A stretch of 64,000 bases of DNA from Pseudomonas putida S13.1.2 (GCF_000498395.2 NZ_CP010979.1:744001-808000); one strand, 5' to 3'; positions 41,249-50,627 are shown, counted from the stretch's first letter. Numbers and translations are program-made. Notes: generated by a model from the sequence alone, not told the origin.

Positions 41249-41276
41249 ATCGTTATGTGCTGAACTATATAGCGAT
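41249..41276. promoter_or_regulatory. ModE-type operator of modABC
   Basis: ATCGTTATGTG and TATATAGCGAT half-sites with a 6-bp spacer, matching the ModE consensus ATCGNTATATA-N6-TATATNNCGAT. ModE would repress modABC when molybdate is plentiful; no modE gene is in the window. Confidence 0.75.
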
Positions 41277-41313
41277 AGGCCATTTGCCGGGAAGGGGCTG
41301 GGTGATGCATTTG

Positions 41314-41403
41314 CAGGCTCGGCCTCTTCGCAGCACAAGGCAGCTCCTACAGGCGCCGCAACCTGTGTAGGAGCAGCCTTGTGCTGCGAAGAGGCCGAAC
41401 CTG
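41314..41403. repeat. Long inverted repeat, REP type
   Basis: About 40-bp arms starting CAGG.TCGGCCTCTTCGCAGCACAAGG with a loop of 8 bases; fourth repeat family of the window, between modA and the oxygenase gene. Confidence 0.8.
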
Positions 41404-41416
41404 TATATGAAAATGC

Positions 41417-42493
41417 CTAACGATTAACCAAGGCCAGTGCCTTTTCGGCAATCTCCCGGGTCAGCTCCCCCGCAGGCATGTGCTTACCCAGCCGCAGGGC
41501 CTGCCCCGACCACAGGTTGCTGAAGTCACTGTTTCCCTGCGGATCGGTGATCGCCCGCAAAGGCATCAATGCCCCACCCGCCAGCGGAAAGCGCGGTGCC
41601 AGGTCGCTCATCGGCCCCAGCTCGCGCATGATGCGGTTGTTGATGCCACGCGCCGGTCGGCCGGTAAACAGGTTGGTCAACGCCGTGTCGCTGGCGGATG
41701 CGTTATCCAGCGCCTGGCGGTGCGCCGGCGAAACCTTGGCCTCGGGGCAGAACAGGTATGCCGTGCCGATCTGCACTGCCGAAGCGCCCAAGGCCAGTGC
41801 CGCCACCAGGCCGCGGTGGTCACCGATACCGCCTGCGGCAATCACCGGCACGCTGACCGCGTCCGCCACCTGCGGCACCAGGGCAAAGGTGCCGATCTGG
41901 CTGGTAATGTCGTCGCTGAGAAACATGCCCCGATGGCCGCCGGCTTCATACCCCATGGCGATGATCGCATCACAGTCATTGCGTTCCAGCCACACGGCTT
42001 CTTCCACCGTAGTGGCGCTGGACAGTACCTTGGCACCGCTGGCCTTCACCCGTTGCAGCAGGTCAGCCCTGGGCAGGCCGAAGTGGAAGCTCACCACCTC
42101 CGGGCGCAGTTGCTCGATCAGCTGGCAGCTTTGTTCGTCGAACGGCGCACGGTTGGACACTGGCGTAGGGGCGCTGAAATCGGCACCCGTTTCGCTGTAA
42201 TAAGGCTTCAGGGCCTGCTTCCAGCGTGCATCGCGCTCGGCATCGGGCGCTGGCGGCTGGTGGCAGAAGAAGTTCAGGTTCAGCGGGCGGCCTGGGCAAG
42301 CGTTTCGAAAGGCCGCGATCTCGCCACGCACTTGTTCGCCTGTGAGCATGGCGCAGGGCAGGGCGCCAAGCCCCCCGGCGTTGGCCACGGCGATGGCCAT
42401 GGCCGAACCGCTGGCACCGGCCATGGGCGCCTGGAGAATGGGCAACCCGATGCCCAACAGATCGAGGATACGACGGTCGGGCCAGTTGCTCAT
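41417..42493 (-). CDS. Nitronate monooxygenase (NMO/NPD family)
   Basis: 358-residue FMN enzyme with TIM barrel: ILQAPMAGASG (flavin phosphate), NFFCHQPPAP, AIIAMGYEAGGHRG, AAGGIGDHRGL and GASAVQIGTAYL. The catalytic His is in AGGHRG, typical of class I enzymes oxidising propionate-3-nitronate. Detoxification role is family-based. Cytosolic. Confidence 0.9.
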   Translation of the reverse strand: MSNWPDRRILDLLGIGLPILQAPMAGASGSAMAIAVANAGGLGALPCAMLTGEQVRGEIAAFRNACPGRPLNLNFFCHQPPAPDAERDARWKQALKPYYSETGADFSAPTPVSNRAPFDEQSCQLIEQLRPEVVSFHFGLPRADLLQRVKASGAKVLSSATTVEEAVWLERNDCDAIIAMGYEAGGHRGMFLSDDITSQIGTFALVPQVADAVSVPVIAAGGIGDHRGLVAALALGASAVQIGTAYLFCPEAKVSPAHRQALDNASASDTALTNLFTGRPARGINNRIMRELGPMSDLAPRFPLAGGALMPLRAITDPQGNSDFSNLWSGQALRLGKHMPAGELTREIAEKALALVNR

Positions 42494-42516
42494 GCAGTTC
42501 TCCTTGGCGCGCAGCC

Positions 42517-42687
42517 TTACAGTGCCTTGCTCACCTGAATGTCGCTGATCTTGTCGGCGTCGTCGCCGTGGATCTTGCGCAGGGCATCGAGTGCCTGTTC
42601 CTGCGACGCGTCGGGCATGACGGCGAAATCCCAGCGGCGCTGGCCGTCGAGCTTGTATTTGATGACGTACTTGATGTTCTGGGTCAT
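42517..42687 (-). CDS. Small conserved-type protein, 56 residues
   Basis: MTQNIKYVIKYKLDGQRRWD then FAVMPDASQEQALDALRKIH, ending ISDIQVSKAL. The beta-beta-alpha-beta pattern looks like a folded small domain. Its codon use fits neighbours. It lies 7 bp after the DUF1883 stop on the same strand, so it may be cotranscribed. Unknown function. Confidence 0.75.
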   Translation of the reverse strand: MTQNIKYVIKYKLDGQRRWDFAVMPDASQEQALDALRKIHGDDADKISDIQVSKAL

Positions 42688-42694
42688 GGCAGTC

Positions 42695-42997
42695 TTATCT
42701 GAGTTTCGACGACGAGCGACGGATGATCTTGATCTTGTGGCTCAAGGTGGGCTTGCGCGTTACCGAGATCGGACGGGTGGTCACGGTGTCGATGGTGATG
42801 TTCCAGAAACCGGTGCTGGGTACCGTGATTTTGGCCGGGAAGTCAACGAACTGGCCGCCATGGTAGGTGTGACGGCCGCCGTTCTTGAAGCTGCGGAAAT
42901 TGGCGTCGTTCATCAGGCGGATATTGCAGCGCTGGGAGCATTCGATAACGACAATGTCGTCCTCGTTGAGGTGCTCGCGCTGGTGTACGAATTTCAT
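42695..42997 (-). CDS. DUF1883 domain protein
   Basis: 100 residues: MKFVHQREHLNEDDIVVIECSQRCNIRLMNDANFRSF (split by the known Cys-Asn-Ile pattern), then GGRHTYHGG and STGFWNITIDT. This matches DUF1883, small proteins of unknown function, sometimes next to TIR domains. The start follows GGAGCATCAC. Confidence 0.8.
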   Translation of the reverse strand: MKFVHQREHLNEDDIVVIECSQRCNIRLMNDANFRSFKNGGRHTYHGGQFVDFPAKITVPSTGFWNITIDTVTTRPISVTRKPTLSHKIKIIRRSSSKLR

Positions 42998-43157
42998 GTG
43001 ATGCTCCGCAAGGTTTGGATCTGTAAAGGCAAAAGATACCACGATGTGTCGTTACACTGGCGCGCTCGATGGCCAGGCCCCGATAAATCTGGCAAGGCAG
43101 GGAGCAAAACTGCCTGGCTGCGGTCGAACAGGATTCTTGAAGGCTGAGGTGCTCTAA

Positions 43158-43517
43158 ATGAAGTGGATGGTGGCGGTGTTGTCTGTGGCGCTGGGCGGTT
43201 GTGTCAGCGTTTCGGAGCTGGAGCAATCGCACGAAACGCTGGATGTGATTTCCGGCAAGACCCCACGTGAATATGCCGACTGCATCAAGCAGAAGCTGGC
43301 CGATACGCGCGATCCGCTGGTGGAAGAGCCGCGGGGCGACGGCCTGCGCCTGATCGTGCCGCAGAAGATCAGCTCTGGGGTAGGCCCGGCGGCGTTGGTG
43401 GACATCGACAAGCGTGGCAGCGGCAGCAGCATCAAGCTGCGTGAGCGGCTGAACAACTTCCCCCTGCGCCTGGGCGATGTGCGCACGGCGGCCACCCAAT
43501 GCATCTCCGGACATTGA
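43158..43517 (+). CDS. Small lipoprotein
   Basis: 119 residues with lipobox LGGC (12-15) and a mature region TPREYADCIKQKLADTRDP...PQKISSGVGPAALVDI. Two further Cys (DCI; TQC). GAGGTG lies upstream of the ATG. Family common in Pseudomonas; role unknown. Confidence 0.7.
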   Translation: MKWMVAVLSVALGGCVSVSELEQSHETLDVISGKTPREYADCIKQKLADTRDPLVEEPRGDGLRLIVPQKISSGVGPAALVDIDKRGSGSSIKLRERLNNFPLRLGDVRTAATQCISGH

Positions 43518-43546
43518 TCTGAGGCAACCGATCTTCCTGTCTTTGC

Positions 43547-43573
43547 TTATATGTTTTAAGCCTAAACATATAA
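43547..43573. promoter_or_regulatory. 10-bp inverted repeat before tsdBA
   Basis: TTATATGTTT and AAACATATAA with a 7-bp spacer, 22 bp upstream of tsdB. Perfect arms suggest an operator for a dimeric regulator; the regulator is unknown. Confidence 0.6.
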
Positions 43574-43594
43574 CAAAAGAAAAGGAGATTCGTG

Positions 43595-44245
43595 ATGACA
43601 CCGTTCAGACGCGTCCTGATCGGCAGCCTGCTGATCCTGGCCTGGCCCACGGCGCATGCCGTCGATGGCCAGAAAGTCTTCACCCAGGGTGGGGCCAACC
43701 CCGCCGCCATGGCTTGCCTCGGGTGCCATGGCCCGGACGGCAAGGGCATTGCCGCTGCCGGCTTTCCTCGTCTGGCCGGGCTGCCGGCCGGTTACCTCAG
43801 CAAGCAGTTGCACGATTGGCGCAGCGGTAGCCGCAAGCAACCTGTGATGGAGCCGTTGGCCAAAGCCCTGACCGAGGATGAAATCAAGGCGGTGAGTGCC
43901 TACCTCGCCAGCCTGCCGGCCGATCCCGCCGGCAACCTGTGGCGCCAGCAGATTGCCGATGACCCTACCACCCGCATGGCCCTGTACGGCGACTGGAGTC
44001 GGCAGATTCCGGGCTGTGTGCAGTGCCATGGGCCTGGCGGCGGTGGGGTTGGCGAACACTTCCCGCCTTTGGCCGGCCAGCCTGCCAGTTACCTGGTGGC
44101 GCAGCTCAATGCCTGGCGCGACGGCAGCCGCAGCAATGACCCCAACCAGCTGATGGTCGGTGTGGCCAAGGCCATGACCGATGACGAGATCAAGGCTGTG
44201 GCCGAGTTCTTCGCGCGCTCCGCCAGCCAGGAGGTCGCGCCATGA
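43595..44245 (+). CDS. tsdB: Diheme cytochrome c, TsdB-type
   Basis: 216 residues with signal peptide and two cytochrome c4-like domains with heme motifs CLGCH (41-45) and CVQCH (141-145). TsdB accepts electrons from thiosulfate dehydrogenase TsdA, encoded directly downstream with 4-bp overlap. Periplasmic. Start is the ATG after AAAAGGAG; a GTG 3 bp earlier is also in frame. Confidence 0.85.
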   Translation: MTPFRRVLIGSLLILAWPTAHAVDGQKVFTQGGANPAAMACLGCHGPDGKGIAAAGFPRLAGLPAGYLSKQLHDWRSGSRKQPVMEPLAKALTEDEIKAVSAYLASLPADPAGNLWRQQIADDPTTRMALYGDWSRQIPGCVQCHGPGGGGVGEHFPPLAGQPASYLVAQLNAWRDGSRSNDPNQLMVGVAKAMTDDEIKAVAEFFARSASQEVAP

Positions 44246-45156
44246 AGCCGATGATTCCAGCCTTGTTGTTGCTGGCCATGAGCAGTGCCCAGGCCGCCCC
44301 GATCGCCATGGAAGACCAGTCGCAACTGAAGGTGCCCGGCATGCAGGCCGCGCCGCAGTTTGTACCGCCCGCTGAAAGCGAGTTGCCCGCCAATGCCTTT
44401 GGCAAGATGGTGCGCGAGGGCCATGCCCTGTTTGTCGATACGCGCCGGCTGATGCCCGAGGCCGTGGGCAACGGCATGAACTGCAGTAACTGCCACCTCG
44501 ACCAGGGGCGCCTGGCGCATTCGGCGCCGATGTGGGGCGCCTACCCGATGTACCCCGCGTACCGCAAGAAGAACGACAAGGTGAATACCTATGCAGAGCG
44601 TATCCAGGGGTGTTTCCAGTTCAGCATGAATGGCAAGCCACCTGCCGCCGACAGCCCGCAGATGACGGCACTGGCGACCTATGCGTACTGGCTGTCGACC
44701 AAGGCGCCAACGGGCGTGGAGATTGCCGGCCGTGGTTACCCCGAGGTGCCGCAGCCCGAGGGCGGCTATGACTTCAAGCGGGGCCAGCAGGTGTACCGCG
44801 AGCAATGCGCGATTTGCCATGGCGACAACGGCGAAGGGCAGAAGGTGGCCGGTGAGTACGTGATGCCGCCGCTGTGGGGCAAGGACTCCTACAACTGGGG
44901 CGCTGGTATGCACCGCATCAACACGGCGGCCTCGTTCATCAAGTACAACATGCCGCTGGGCAAGCCGGGCAGCCTCAGCGATCAGCAGGCCTGGGACGTT
45001 GCCGCGTGGGTCAACCGCCATGAACGGCCGCAGGACCCGCGGTTGGTGGAGGGCTCCATCGAGAAGACACGGGTGAAGTTCCATGCCAATGACGGCGTGA
45101 ACCTGTATGGTCAGAAGGTAGATGGGGTGCTGATCGGGCAGGGCACCGGTAGCTGA
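44242..45156 (+). CDS. tsdA: Thiosulfate dehydrogenase (diheme) TsdA
   Basis: 304 residues: signal peptide, heme motifs CSNCH (81-85) and CAICH (189-193), and the family motif IQGCFQFSMNGK in which Cys124 is the unusual axial ligand of the active-site heme. Heme 2 is likely ligated by Met of KYNMPLGK. TsdA oxidises thiosulfate to tetrathionate in the periplasm, or the reverse. The tsdB-tsdA overlap is the known arrangement. Confidence 0.88.
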   Translation: MKPMIPALLLLAMSSAQAAPIAMEDQSQLKVPGMQAAPQFVPPAESELPANAFGKMVREGHALFVDTRRLMPEAVGNGMNCSNCHLDQGRLAHSAPMWGAYPMYPAYRKKNDKVNTYAERIQGCFQFSMNGKPPAADSPQMTALATYAYWLSTKAPTGVEIAGRGYPEVPQPEGGYDFKRGQQVYREQCAICHGDNGEGQKVAGEYVMPPLWGKDSYNWGAGMHRINTAASFIKYNMPLGKPGSLSDQQAWDVAAWVNRHERPQDPRLVEGSIEKTRVKFHANDGVNLYGQKVDGVLIGQGTGS

Positions 45157-45162
45157 TGCAGC

Positions 45163-45274
45163 GCCTGTGCCGGCCTGTTCGCGGGTGAACCCGCTCCCAC
45201 AGATTTGTGCAGAGCTCAAGCCTGTTGCGCTACCTGTGGGAGTGGGTTTACCCGCGAAAGGGCCGGTCCAGGCA
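45163..45274. repeat. REP element pair, GTTCGCGGGT type
   Basis: CCTGTTCGCGGGTGAACCCGCTCCCACAG arm (29 nt, given by ends) faces its complement CTGTGGGAGTGGGTTTACCCGCG; between tsdA and galU. A half copy is at 52672-52708. Confidence 0.8.
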
Positions 45275-45453
45275 CCCTGATTTTGCTGTCATCCGCCCGT
45301 CATGTATGACGGTAATATTTACGATCCCCCGGAACTATCTACACTGGGTTATCTCTATGATGGCATCGGTCGCTATCAGGGGCATTGTAAGGTAAGTGCC
45401 GCCTGATTAGACTGCGCCGAATTCCACAGGCCTAGCCTTTGTTAAGGACGTAT

Positions 45454-46293
45454 ATGATCAAAAAATGCTTGTTCCCGGCGGCCGGCTACGGCACTCGCTT
45501 CCTGCCCGCTACCAAAGCCATGCCCAAGGAAATGCTGCCGGTGGTCAACAAGCCACTGATCCAGTATGGCGTTGAAGAAGCATTGGACGCCGGTCTGAAC
45601 GAAATCTCCATCGTGACCGGTCGCGGCAAGCGCGCCCTGGAAGACCACTTCGACATCAGCTACGAGCTAGAAAACCAGATCAAGGGCACCGACAAGGAAA
45701 AATACCTGGTGGGTATCCGTCGCCTGCTCGACGAGTGCTCGTTCTCCTACACCCGCCAGACCGAAATGAAAGGCCTGGGCCACGCGATTCTCACCGGCCG
45801 CCCGCTGATTGGCGACGAGCCGTTTGCCGTGGTGCTGGCGGACGACCTGTGCGTCAACCTGGACGGTGACGGTGTGCTGGCGCAGATGGTCAAGCTGTTC
45901 AAGCAATACCGCTGCTCGATCGTCGCGATCCAGGAAGTCGACCCGCAGGAAACCAACAAATATGGCGTCATTGCCGGCGAGGAGATCCGTGACGGTATCT
46001 TCCGTGTGGACTCGATGGTCGAGAAGCCCAAGCCTGAAGATGCGCCGTCGAACCTGGCCATCATCGGCCGCTACATCCTGACCCCGGATATCTTCGAGAA
46101 GATCGAGCAGACCGAGCCGGGCAAGGGTGGCGAGATCCAGATCACCGACGCGCTGATGAAGCAAGCGGCCGAAGGAAACGTGATCGCCTACAAGTTCAAG
46201 GGCAAGCGTTTCGACTGCGGTGGTGCCGAAGGCTACATCGAGGCGACCAACTTCTGCTTCGAGAACTTCTACAAGGCTGGCAAGGCTTACTGA
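45454..46293 (+). CDS. galU: UTP-glucose-1-phosphate uridylyltransferase
   Basis: 279-residue nucleotidyltransferase making UDP-glucose for LPS and exopolysaccharide. Signature AAGYGTRFLPATKAMPKEMLP, sugar-nucleotide loop VVLADDLCVN, NKYGVIAGEEI and VEKPKPEDAPSN. ATG at 45454 gives the standard N-terminus MIKKCLFPAAG; AAGGACG precedes it. Ends in a terminator. Confidence 0.97.
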   Translation: MIKKCLFPAAGYGTRFLPATKAMPKEMLPVVNKPLIQYGVEEALDAGLNEISIVTGRGKRALEDHFDISYELENQIKGTDKEKYLVGIRRLLDECSFSYTRQTEMKGLGHAILTGRPLIGDEPFAVVLADDLCVNLDGDGVLAQMVKLFKQYRCSIVAIQEVDPQETNKYGVIAGEEIRDGIFRVDSMVEKPKPEDAPSNLAIIGRYILTPDIFEKIEQTEPGKGGEIQITDALMKQAAEGNVIAYKFKGKRFDCGGAEGYIEATNFCFENFYKAGKAY

Positions 46294-46313
46294 TAAGCCC
46301 AGCTGGTACGAGA

Positions 46314-46337
46314 GCCACCCTTCGGGGTGGCTTTTTT
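46314..46337 (+). terminator. Rho-independent terminator of galU
   Basis: GCCACCC-TTCG-GGGTGGC stem followed by six T, 21 bp after the galU stop. Confidence 0.92.
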
Positions 46338-46390
46338 GTTTGCGGTGGCCAACGGCGTTATGCTGTGCGCCTGCCTAGGAGACTGAATAC

Positions 46391-47746
46391 ATGGCCTACG
46401 ATTTTGATCTGTTCGTGATTGGTGCCGGGTCCGGCGGTGTGCGCGCAGCACGCTTTGCCGCGGGCTTCGGCGCAAAAGTGGCAGTGGCCGAAAGCCGCTA
46501 CCTGGGTGGCACCTGCGTCAACGTCGGCTGCGTGCCGAAAAAACTGCTGGTGTACGGCGCGCATGTCGCGGATGAACTGGAGCAGGCCGCAGGTTACGGT
46601 TGGTCCCTGGAAGAAGGGCATTTCGACTGGGGCACCCTGATTGCCAACAAGAACCGCGAGATCGAGCGCCTCAACGGCATCTACCGCAACCTGCTGGTCA
46701 ACAGCGGCGTCACCCTGCTGCAAGGCCACGCACGCCTGACCGGCGCTAATGAAGTGGAAGTGGAAGGCCAACGCTACACCGCCGAGCACATCCTCATCGC
46801 TACCGGTGGCTGGCCGCAGATCCCGGACATCCCGGGCAAGGAACTGGCGATCACCTCCAACGAAGCCTTCTACCTCAAAGACCTGCCACGTCGGGTGCTG
46901 GTGGTGGGCGGTGGCTACATTGCCGTCGAGTTCGCGGGCATCTTCCAGGGCCTGGGGGCCGACACCACGCTGCTGTACCGTGGCGACCTGTTCCTGCGCG
47001 GCTTCGATGGCTCGGTGCGCACACACCTGAAGGAAGAACTGGAAAAGCGCGGCCTCGACCTGCAGTTCAATGCCGATATCCAGCGTATCGACAAACTTGA
47101 AGATGGCAGCCTCAAGGCCACCCTCAAGGACGGCCGCGAGCTGGTTGCAGACTGTGTGTTCTACGCCACAGGGCGGCGCCCGATGCTGGACAACCTGGGC
47201 CTGGAAAACACCGGTGTCGAGCTGGATGCGCGTGGTTACATTCGTGTCGATGAGCAGTATCAGACGACTGCGCCTTCGATCCTGGCCATTGGCGATGTCA
47301 TCGGCCGTGTGCAGCTTACCCCGGTGGCCCTTGCCGAAGGCATGGCCGTGGCACGGCGCCTGTTCAAGCCGGAGCAGTACCGCCCGGTGGACTACCAGAA
47401 CATCCCGACGGCGGTGTTCAGCCAGCCGCCTATCGGTACTGTCGGCCTGACCGAGGAGCAGGCGCTGGAGGCCGGGCACCAGGTGCAGGTGTTCGAAAGC
47501 CGCTTCCGCGCCATGAAGCTGACCCTGACCGACATTCAGGAAAAGACCCTGATGAAATTGGTGGTCGATGCCGAGACCGACAAGGTGCTGGGGTGCCACA
47601 TGGTTGGCCCTGACGCCGGCGAGATCATCCAGGGCCTGGGCATTGCCCTGAAGGCCGGGGCGACCAAGCAGCAGTTCGACGAAACCATTGGCGTGCACCC
47701 GACGGCGGCCGAAGAGTTCGTGACCATGCGCACAGTCACTCGTTAA
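46391..47746 (+). CDS. gor: Glutathione reductase
   Basis: 451 residues. FAD motif [16 protein letters not shown], redox disulfide Cys42-Cys47 ([11 protein letters not shown]), NADPH site [14 protein letters not shown] contact ILAIGDVIG and catalytic [10 protein letters not shown]. Reduces glutathione disulfide with NADPH. CTAGGAGACTG precedes the ATG. Confidence 0.96.
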   Translation: MAYDFDLFVIGAGSGGVRAARFAAGFGAKVAVAESRYLGGTCVNVGCVPKKLLVYGAHVADELEQAAGYGWSLEEGHFDWGTLIANKNREIERLNGIYRNLLVNSGVTLLQGHARLTGANEVEVEGQRYTAEHILIATGGWPQIPDIPGKELAITSNEAFYLKDLPRRVLVVGGGYIAVEFAGIFQGLGADTTLLYRGDLFLRGFDGSVRTHLKEELEKRGLDLQFNADIQRIDKLEDGSLKATLKDGRELVADCVFYATGRRPMLDNLGLENTGVELDARGYIRVDEQYQTTAPSILAIGDVIGRVQLTPVALAEGMAVARRLFKPEQYRPVDYQNIPTAVFSQPPIGTVGLTEEQALEAGHQVQVFESRFRAMKLTLTDIQEKTLMKLVVDAETDKVLGCHMVGPDAGEIIQGLGIALKAGATKQQFDETIGVHPTAAEEFVTMRTVTR

Positions 47747-47752
47747 CGCCAC

Positions 47753-47848
47753 TGGCCTCATCGCCGGCAAGCCAGCTCCCACAGGTATTGCACAAGTCCA
47801 TGGGCCTGCGCTGTACCTGTGGGAGCTGGCTTGCCGGCGATGGGGCCA
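47753..47848. repeat. REP/BIME element, GCCGGCAAGCCAG type
   Basis: Arms GCCGGCAAGCCAGCTCCCAC and GTGGGAGCTGGCTTGCCGGC; same family as 18638-18755. Confidence 0.85.
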
Positions 47849-47905
47849 ATGAATGCAGCGCAATCCTTTGCTCAGCCCATTCCCTTCTATTAATTAACCC
47901 CGGTT

Positions 47906-47942
47906 ATAGCCAAAACCAATCGCAAGCATGAGCTTTGCCAAT
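47906..47942. promoter_or_regulatory. OxyR-like site upstream of ahpC
   Basis: Four elements ATAG, CAAT, ATGA, CAAT each separated by exactly 7 bp, which is the spacing of the OxyR consensus (ATAG/CTAT repeats), about 73 bp before ahpC. The site matches imperfectly. Confidence 0.5.
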
Positions 47943-48014
47943 GAGCCTTCAGCGGGATGATTAGTTAGGATTCTATCCATCAACTGATTCCAACCCCATG
48001 AAGGAGCGTCTCTC

Positions 48015-48578
48015 ATGCCAATCATCAACAGCCAAGTCAAACCGTTCAACGCCACCGCCTACCACAAGGGCGAGTTCGTCCAGGTCAGCGAAGCCGACCT
48101 GAAAGGCAAGTGGTCTGTCGTGTTCTTCTACCCGGCTGACTTCACCTTCGTCTGCCCGACCGAGCTGGGTGACCTTGCCGACAACTACGCCGAGTTCCAG
48201 AAACTGGGTGTAGAAATCTACGGCGTGTCCACCGACACCCACTTCACCCACAAAGCCTGGCACGACACTTCGGACACCATCGGCAAGATCCAATACCCGC
48301 TGATCGGTGACCCGACCCATGTCATTTCGCGCAACTTCGACGTGCTGATCGAAGAAGCCGGCCTGGCCGATCGCGGTACCTTCGTGATCAACCCGGAAGG
48401 CCAGATCAAGATCGTCGAACTGAACGACGGTGGTGTAGGCCGCGATGCTGCCGAACTGCTGCGTAAAGTGAAGGCTGCCCAGTACGTGGCCGCCCACCCG
48501 GGCGAAGTGTGCCCGGCCAAGTGGAAAGAAGGCGAAGCGACTCTCGCCCCGTCCCTGGACCTGGTTGGCAAGATCTAA
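48015..48578 (+). CDS. ahpC: Alkyl hydroperoxide reductase subunit C
   Basis: 187-residue typical 2-Cys peroxiredoxin; peroxidatic Cys47 (FTFVCPTEL) and resolving Cys166 (GEVCPAKW), C-terminal YF-less end LDLVGKI. Reduces peroxides with AhpF. AAGGAGCGTCTC precedes the ATG. OxyR-like site upstream. Confidence 0.97.
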   Translation: MPIINSQVKPFNATAYHKGEFVQVSEADLKGKWSVVFFYPADFTFVCPTELGDLADNYAEFQKLGVEIYGVSTDTHFTHKAWHDTSDTIGKIQYPLIGDPTHVISRNFDVLIEEAGLADRGTFVINPEGQIKIVELNDGGVGRDAAELLRKVKAAQYVAAHPGEVCPAKWKEGEATLAPSLDLVGKI

Positions 48579-48640
48579 GACTGTGAGCCAGTCGCGGGCG
48601 GTACTCAGCCGCCAAAGCTGAAGTTGTTACCGCCCCGTCA

Positions 48641-48671
48641 AACGCCCGGGCGACATCGCCTGGGCGTTTTT
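48641..48671 (+). terminator. Terminator between ahpC and ahpF
   Basis: AACGCCCGGGCGA / TCGCCTGGGCGTT long stem followed by five T, 62 bp after the ahpC stop; may attenuate read-through into ahpF. Confidence 0.85.
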
Positions 48672-48703
48672 GTATCCGAGTTTTGAAAAAAGGAATCGCC
48701 CGT

Positions 48704-50266
48704 ATGTTGGACGCCACGCTTAAATCGCAACTGAAAACCTACCTGGAGCGGGTCACCCAGCCGATCGAGATCGTAGCCTCCCTCGACGACGGCGCGAAGT
48801 CCCGCGAATTGCACGACCTGCTGGTGGAAATTGCCGGTTTGTCGAACCTCATTACCTTCAGCGCGGACGGTACCGATGCCCGTCGCCCGTCGTTCTCGCT
48901 GAACCGCCCGGGTAGCGATATCAGCCTGCGCTTCGCCGGCATACCCATGGGCCACGAATTCACCTCGCTGGTGCTGGCGCTGCTGCAAGTCGGCGGCCAC
49001 CCGTCCAAAGCCAGTGCCGAAGTGATCGAACAGATCCAGGCGCTGCAAGGCGAGTTCACCTTCGAAACCTACTTCTCACTGTCGTGCCAGAACTGCCCGG
49101 ACGTGGTCCAGGCGCTGAACCTGATGGCAGTGCTCAACCCTAATGTGCGCCATGTGGCCATCGACGGTGCGCTGTTCCAGGACGAAGTGGAATCGCGCAA
49201 GATCATGGCGGTGCCAAGCGTGTACCTGAACGGCGAGGTGTTCGGCCAGGGCCGCATGGGCCTGGAAGAAATCCTTGGCAAGATCGACACCAATGCCGGC
49301 GCTCGCCAGGCCGAGAAGATCAACGCCAAGGACGCTTTCGATGTACTGGTGGTCGGCGGTGGCCCAGCCGGCGCGGCAGCGGCCATCTACGCCGCACGTA
49401 AAGGCATCCGCACCGGTGTCGCCGCCGAGCGTTTCGGCGGCCAGGTGCTCGATACCCTGGCCATCGAAAACTTCATCTCGGTGCAGGAAACCGAAGGGCC
49501 GAAGCTGGCCACGGCACTGGAAGAACACGTCAAGCAATACGACGTGGACATCATGAACCTGCAGCGCGGCGAAGCGCTGATTCCGGCCACCGATGGCGGC
49601 CTGCATGAAGTACGCCTGGCCGGCGGTGCCTCGCTCAAGGCCAAGACCGTGATCCTGGCCACCGGTGCCCGCTGGCGCGAAATGAACGTGCCGGGCGAGC
49701 AGGAGTACCGTGGCCGTGGCGTGGCCTACTGCCCGCACTGTGACGGCCCGCTGTTCAAAGGCAAGCGCGTGGCGGTGATTGGCGGCGGTAACTCAGGCGT
49801 GGAAGCGGCGATCGACCTGGCCGGTATCGTTGCCCAGGTGACGCTGATCGAATTCGACAGCCAGCTGCGTGCCGATGCGGTGTTGCAACGCAAGCTGCAC
49901 AGCCTGCCGAACGTGAAAGTGATCACCAGCGCGCTGACCACCGAGGTGCTGGGCAATGGTGAGAAAGTGAGCGGCCTGCGCTACAAGGACCGCACCACCG
50001 ACCAGCAGCACGAGGTGGCGCTGGAAGGCATCTTCGTGCAGATCGGCCTGCTGCCGAACACCGATTGGCTGAAGGGCACCGTCGAGCTGTCGCCGCGTGG
50101 CGAAATCATCGTCGATGCCAAGGGCCAGACCAGCATCCCGGGTGTGTTTGCCGCCGGTGACGTGACTACCGTGCCGTACAAGCAGATCGTGATTGCTGTG
50201 GGTGAAGGGGCCAAGGCTTCGCTGGCGGCCTTCGATCACCTGATTCGTACTTCGGCACCGGCATAA
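48704..50266 (+). CDS. ahpF: Alkyl hydroperoxide reductase subunit F
   Basis: 520-residue flavoprotein. N-terminal double thioredoxin fold with CQNC, FAD site [19 protein letters not shown], redox CPHC in [16 protein letters not shown] region [16 protein letters not shown], and ATGDVTT-like [10 protein letters not shown]. Transfers electrons from NADH to AhpC. Start at ATG 48704; the in-frame upstream codon lies in the terminator tail. Confidence 0.96.
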   Translation: MLDATLKSQLKTYLERVTQPIEIVASLDDGAKSRELHDLLVEIAGLSNLITFSADGTDARRPSFSLNRPGSDISLRFAGIPMGHEFTSLVLALLQVGGHPSKASAEVIEQIQALQGEFTFETYFSLSCQNCPDVVQALNLMAVLNPNVRHVAIDGALFQDEVESRKIMAVPSVYLNGEVFGQGRMGLEEILGKIDTNAGARQAEKINAKDAFDVLVVGGGPAGAAAAIYAARKGIRTGVAAERFGGQVLDTLAIENFISVQETEGPKLATALEEHVKQYDVDIMNLQRGEALIPATDGGLHEVRLAGGASLKAKTVILATGARWREMNVPGEQEYRGRGVAYCPHCDGPLFKGKRVAVIGGGNSGVEAAIDLAGIVAQVTLIEFDSQLRADAVLQRKLHSLPNVKVITSALTTEVLGNGEKVSGLRYKDRTTDQQHEVALEGIFVQIGLLPNTDWLKGTVELSPRGEIIVDAKGQTSIPGVFAAGDVTTVPYKQIVIAVGEGAKASLAAFDHLIRTSAPA

Positions 50267-50379
50267 GCCTGTACCGGCCTCTTCGCGGCTAAAGCCGCTC
50301 CCACAGGGACCGCACAGACTTCAAAATCTGTGCAGTACCTGTGGGAGCGGCTTTAGCCGCGAAAGGGCCGGTCCAGGCA
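50267..50379. repeat. REP element pair, CTTCGCGGCTAAAGCC type
   Basis: CTCTTCGCGGCTAAAGCCGC and GCGGCTTTAGCCGCGAAAGG arms with a second inner inverted repeat (GCACAGA ... TCTGTGC). Confidence 0.8.
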
Positions 50380-50434
50380 AAGAAGAACCCGAGGGTGTCT
50401 ATGATTAGTGCAGATCCCCTCAGGAATCACACCC

Positions 50435-50623
50435 ATGACCCTGATCAGCCGCGAACCCTGGTGGTTAGTCCCCCCAAAGCCTGGCCAGCAAGAACAGGAC
50501 CTGCACTGGGGTTACCTGGAAATCTACGCCGACGGCCGCACCGTGTTCGTCGACCAGCGCCCCAGTGACCGGGAGCTGGCCGAACGCAAGAGCTGCCGCA
50601 ACTTCCCCGACCGCGAGCCGTGA
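50435..50623 (+). CDS. Small hypothetical protein, 62 residues
   Basis: MTLISREPWWLVPPKPGQQE then DLHWGYLEIYADGRTVFVDQRPSDRELAERK; a Trp-rich, beta-strand type small soluble protein. AGGAATCACACCC precedes the ATG. The family is common-looking in Pseudomonas but unnamed to me. Convergent with yceH. Confidence 0.65.
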   Translation: MTLISREPWWLVPPKPGQQEQDLHWGYLEIYADGRTVFVDQRPSDRELAERKSCRNFPDREP

Positions 50624-50627
50624 CGGC

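Noticed and set aside
46358..47863. 501-codon minus-strand frame
   Set aside because: Antisense of gor; no family motifs.
41314..50379. CRISPR arrays
   Set aside because: Repeats are dyads of different families without regular spacers.
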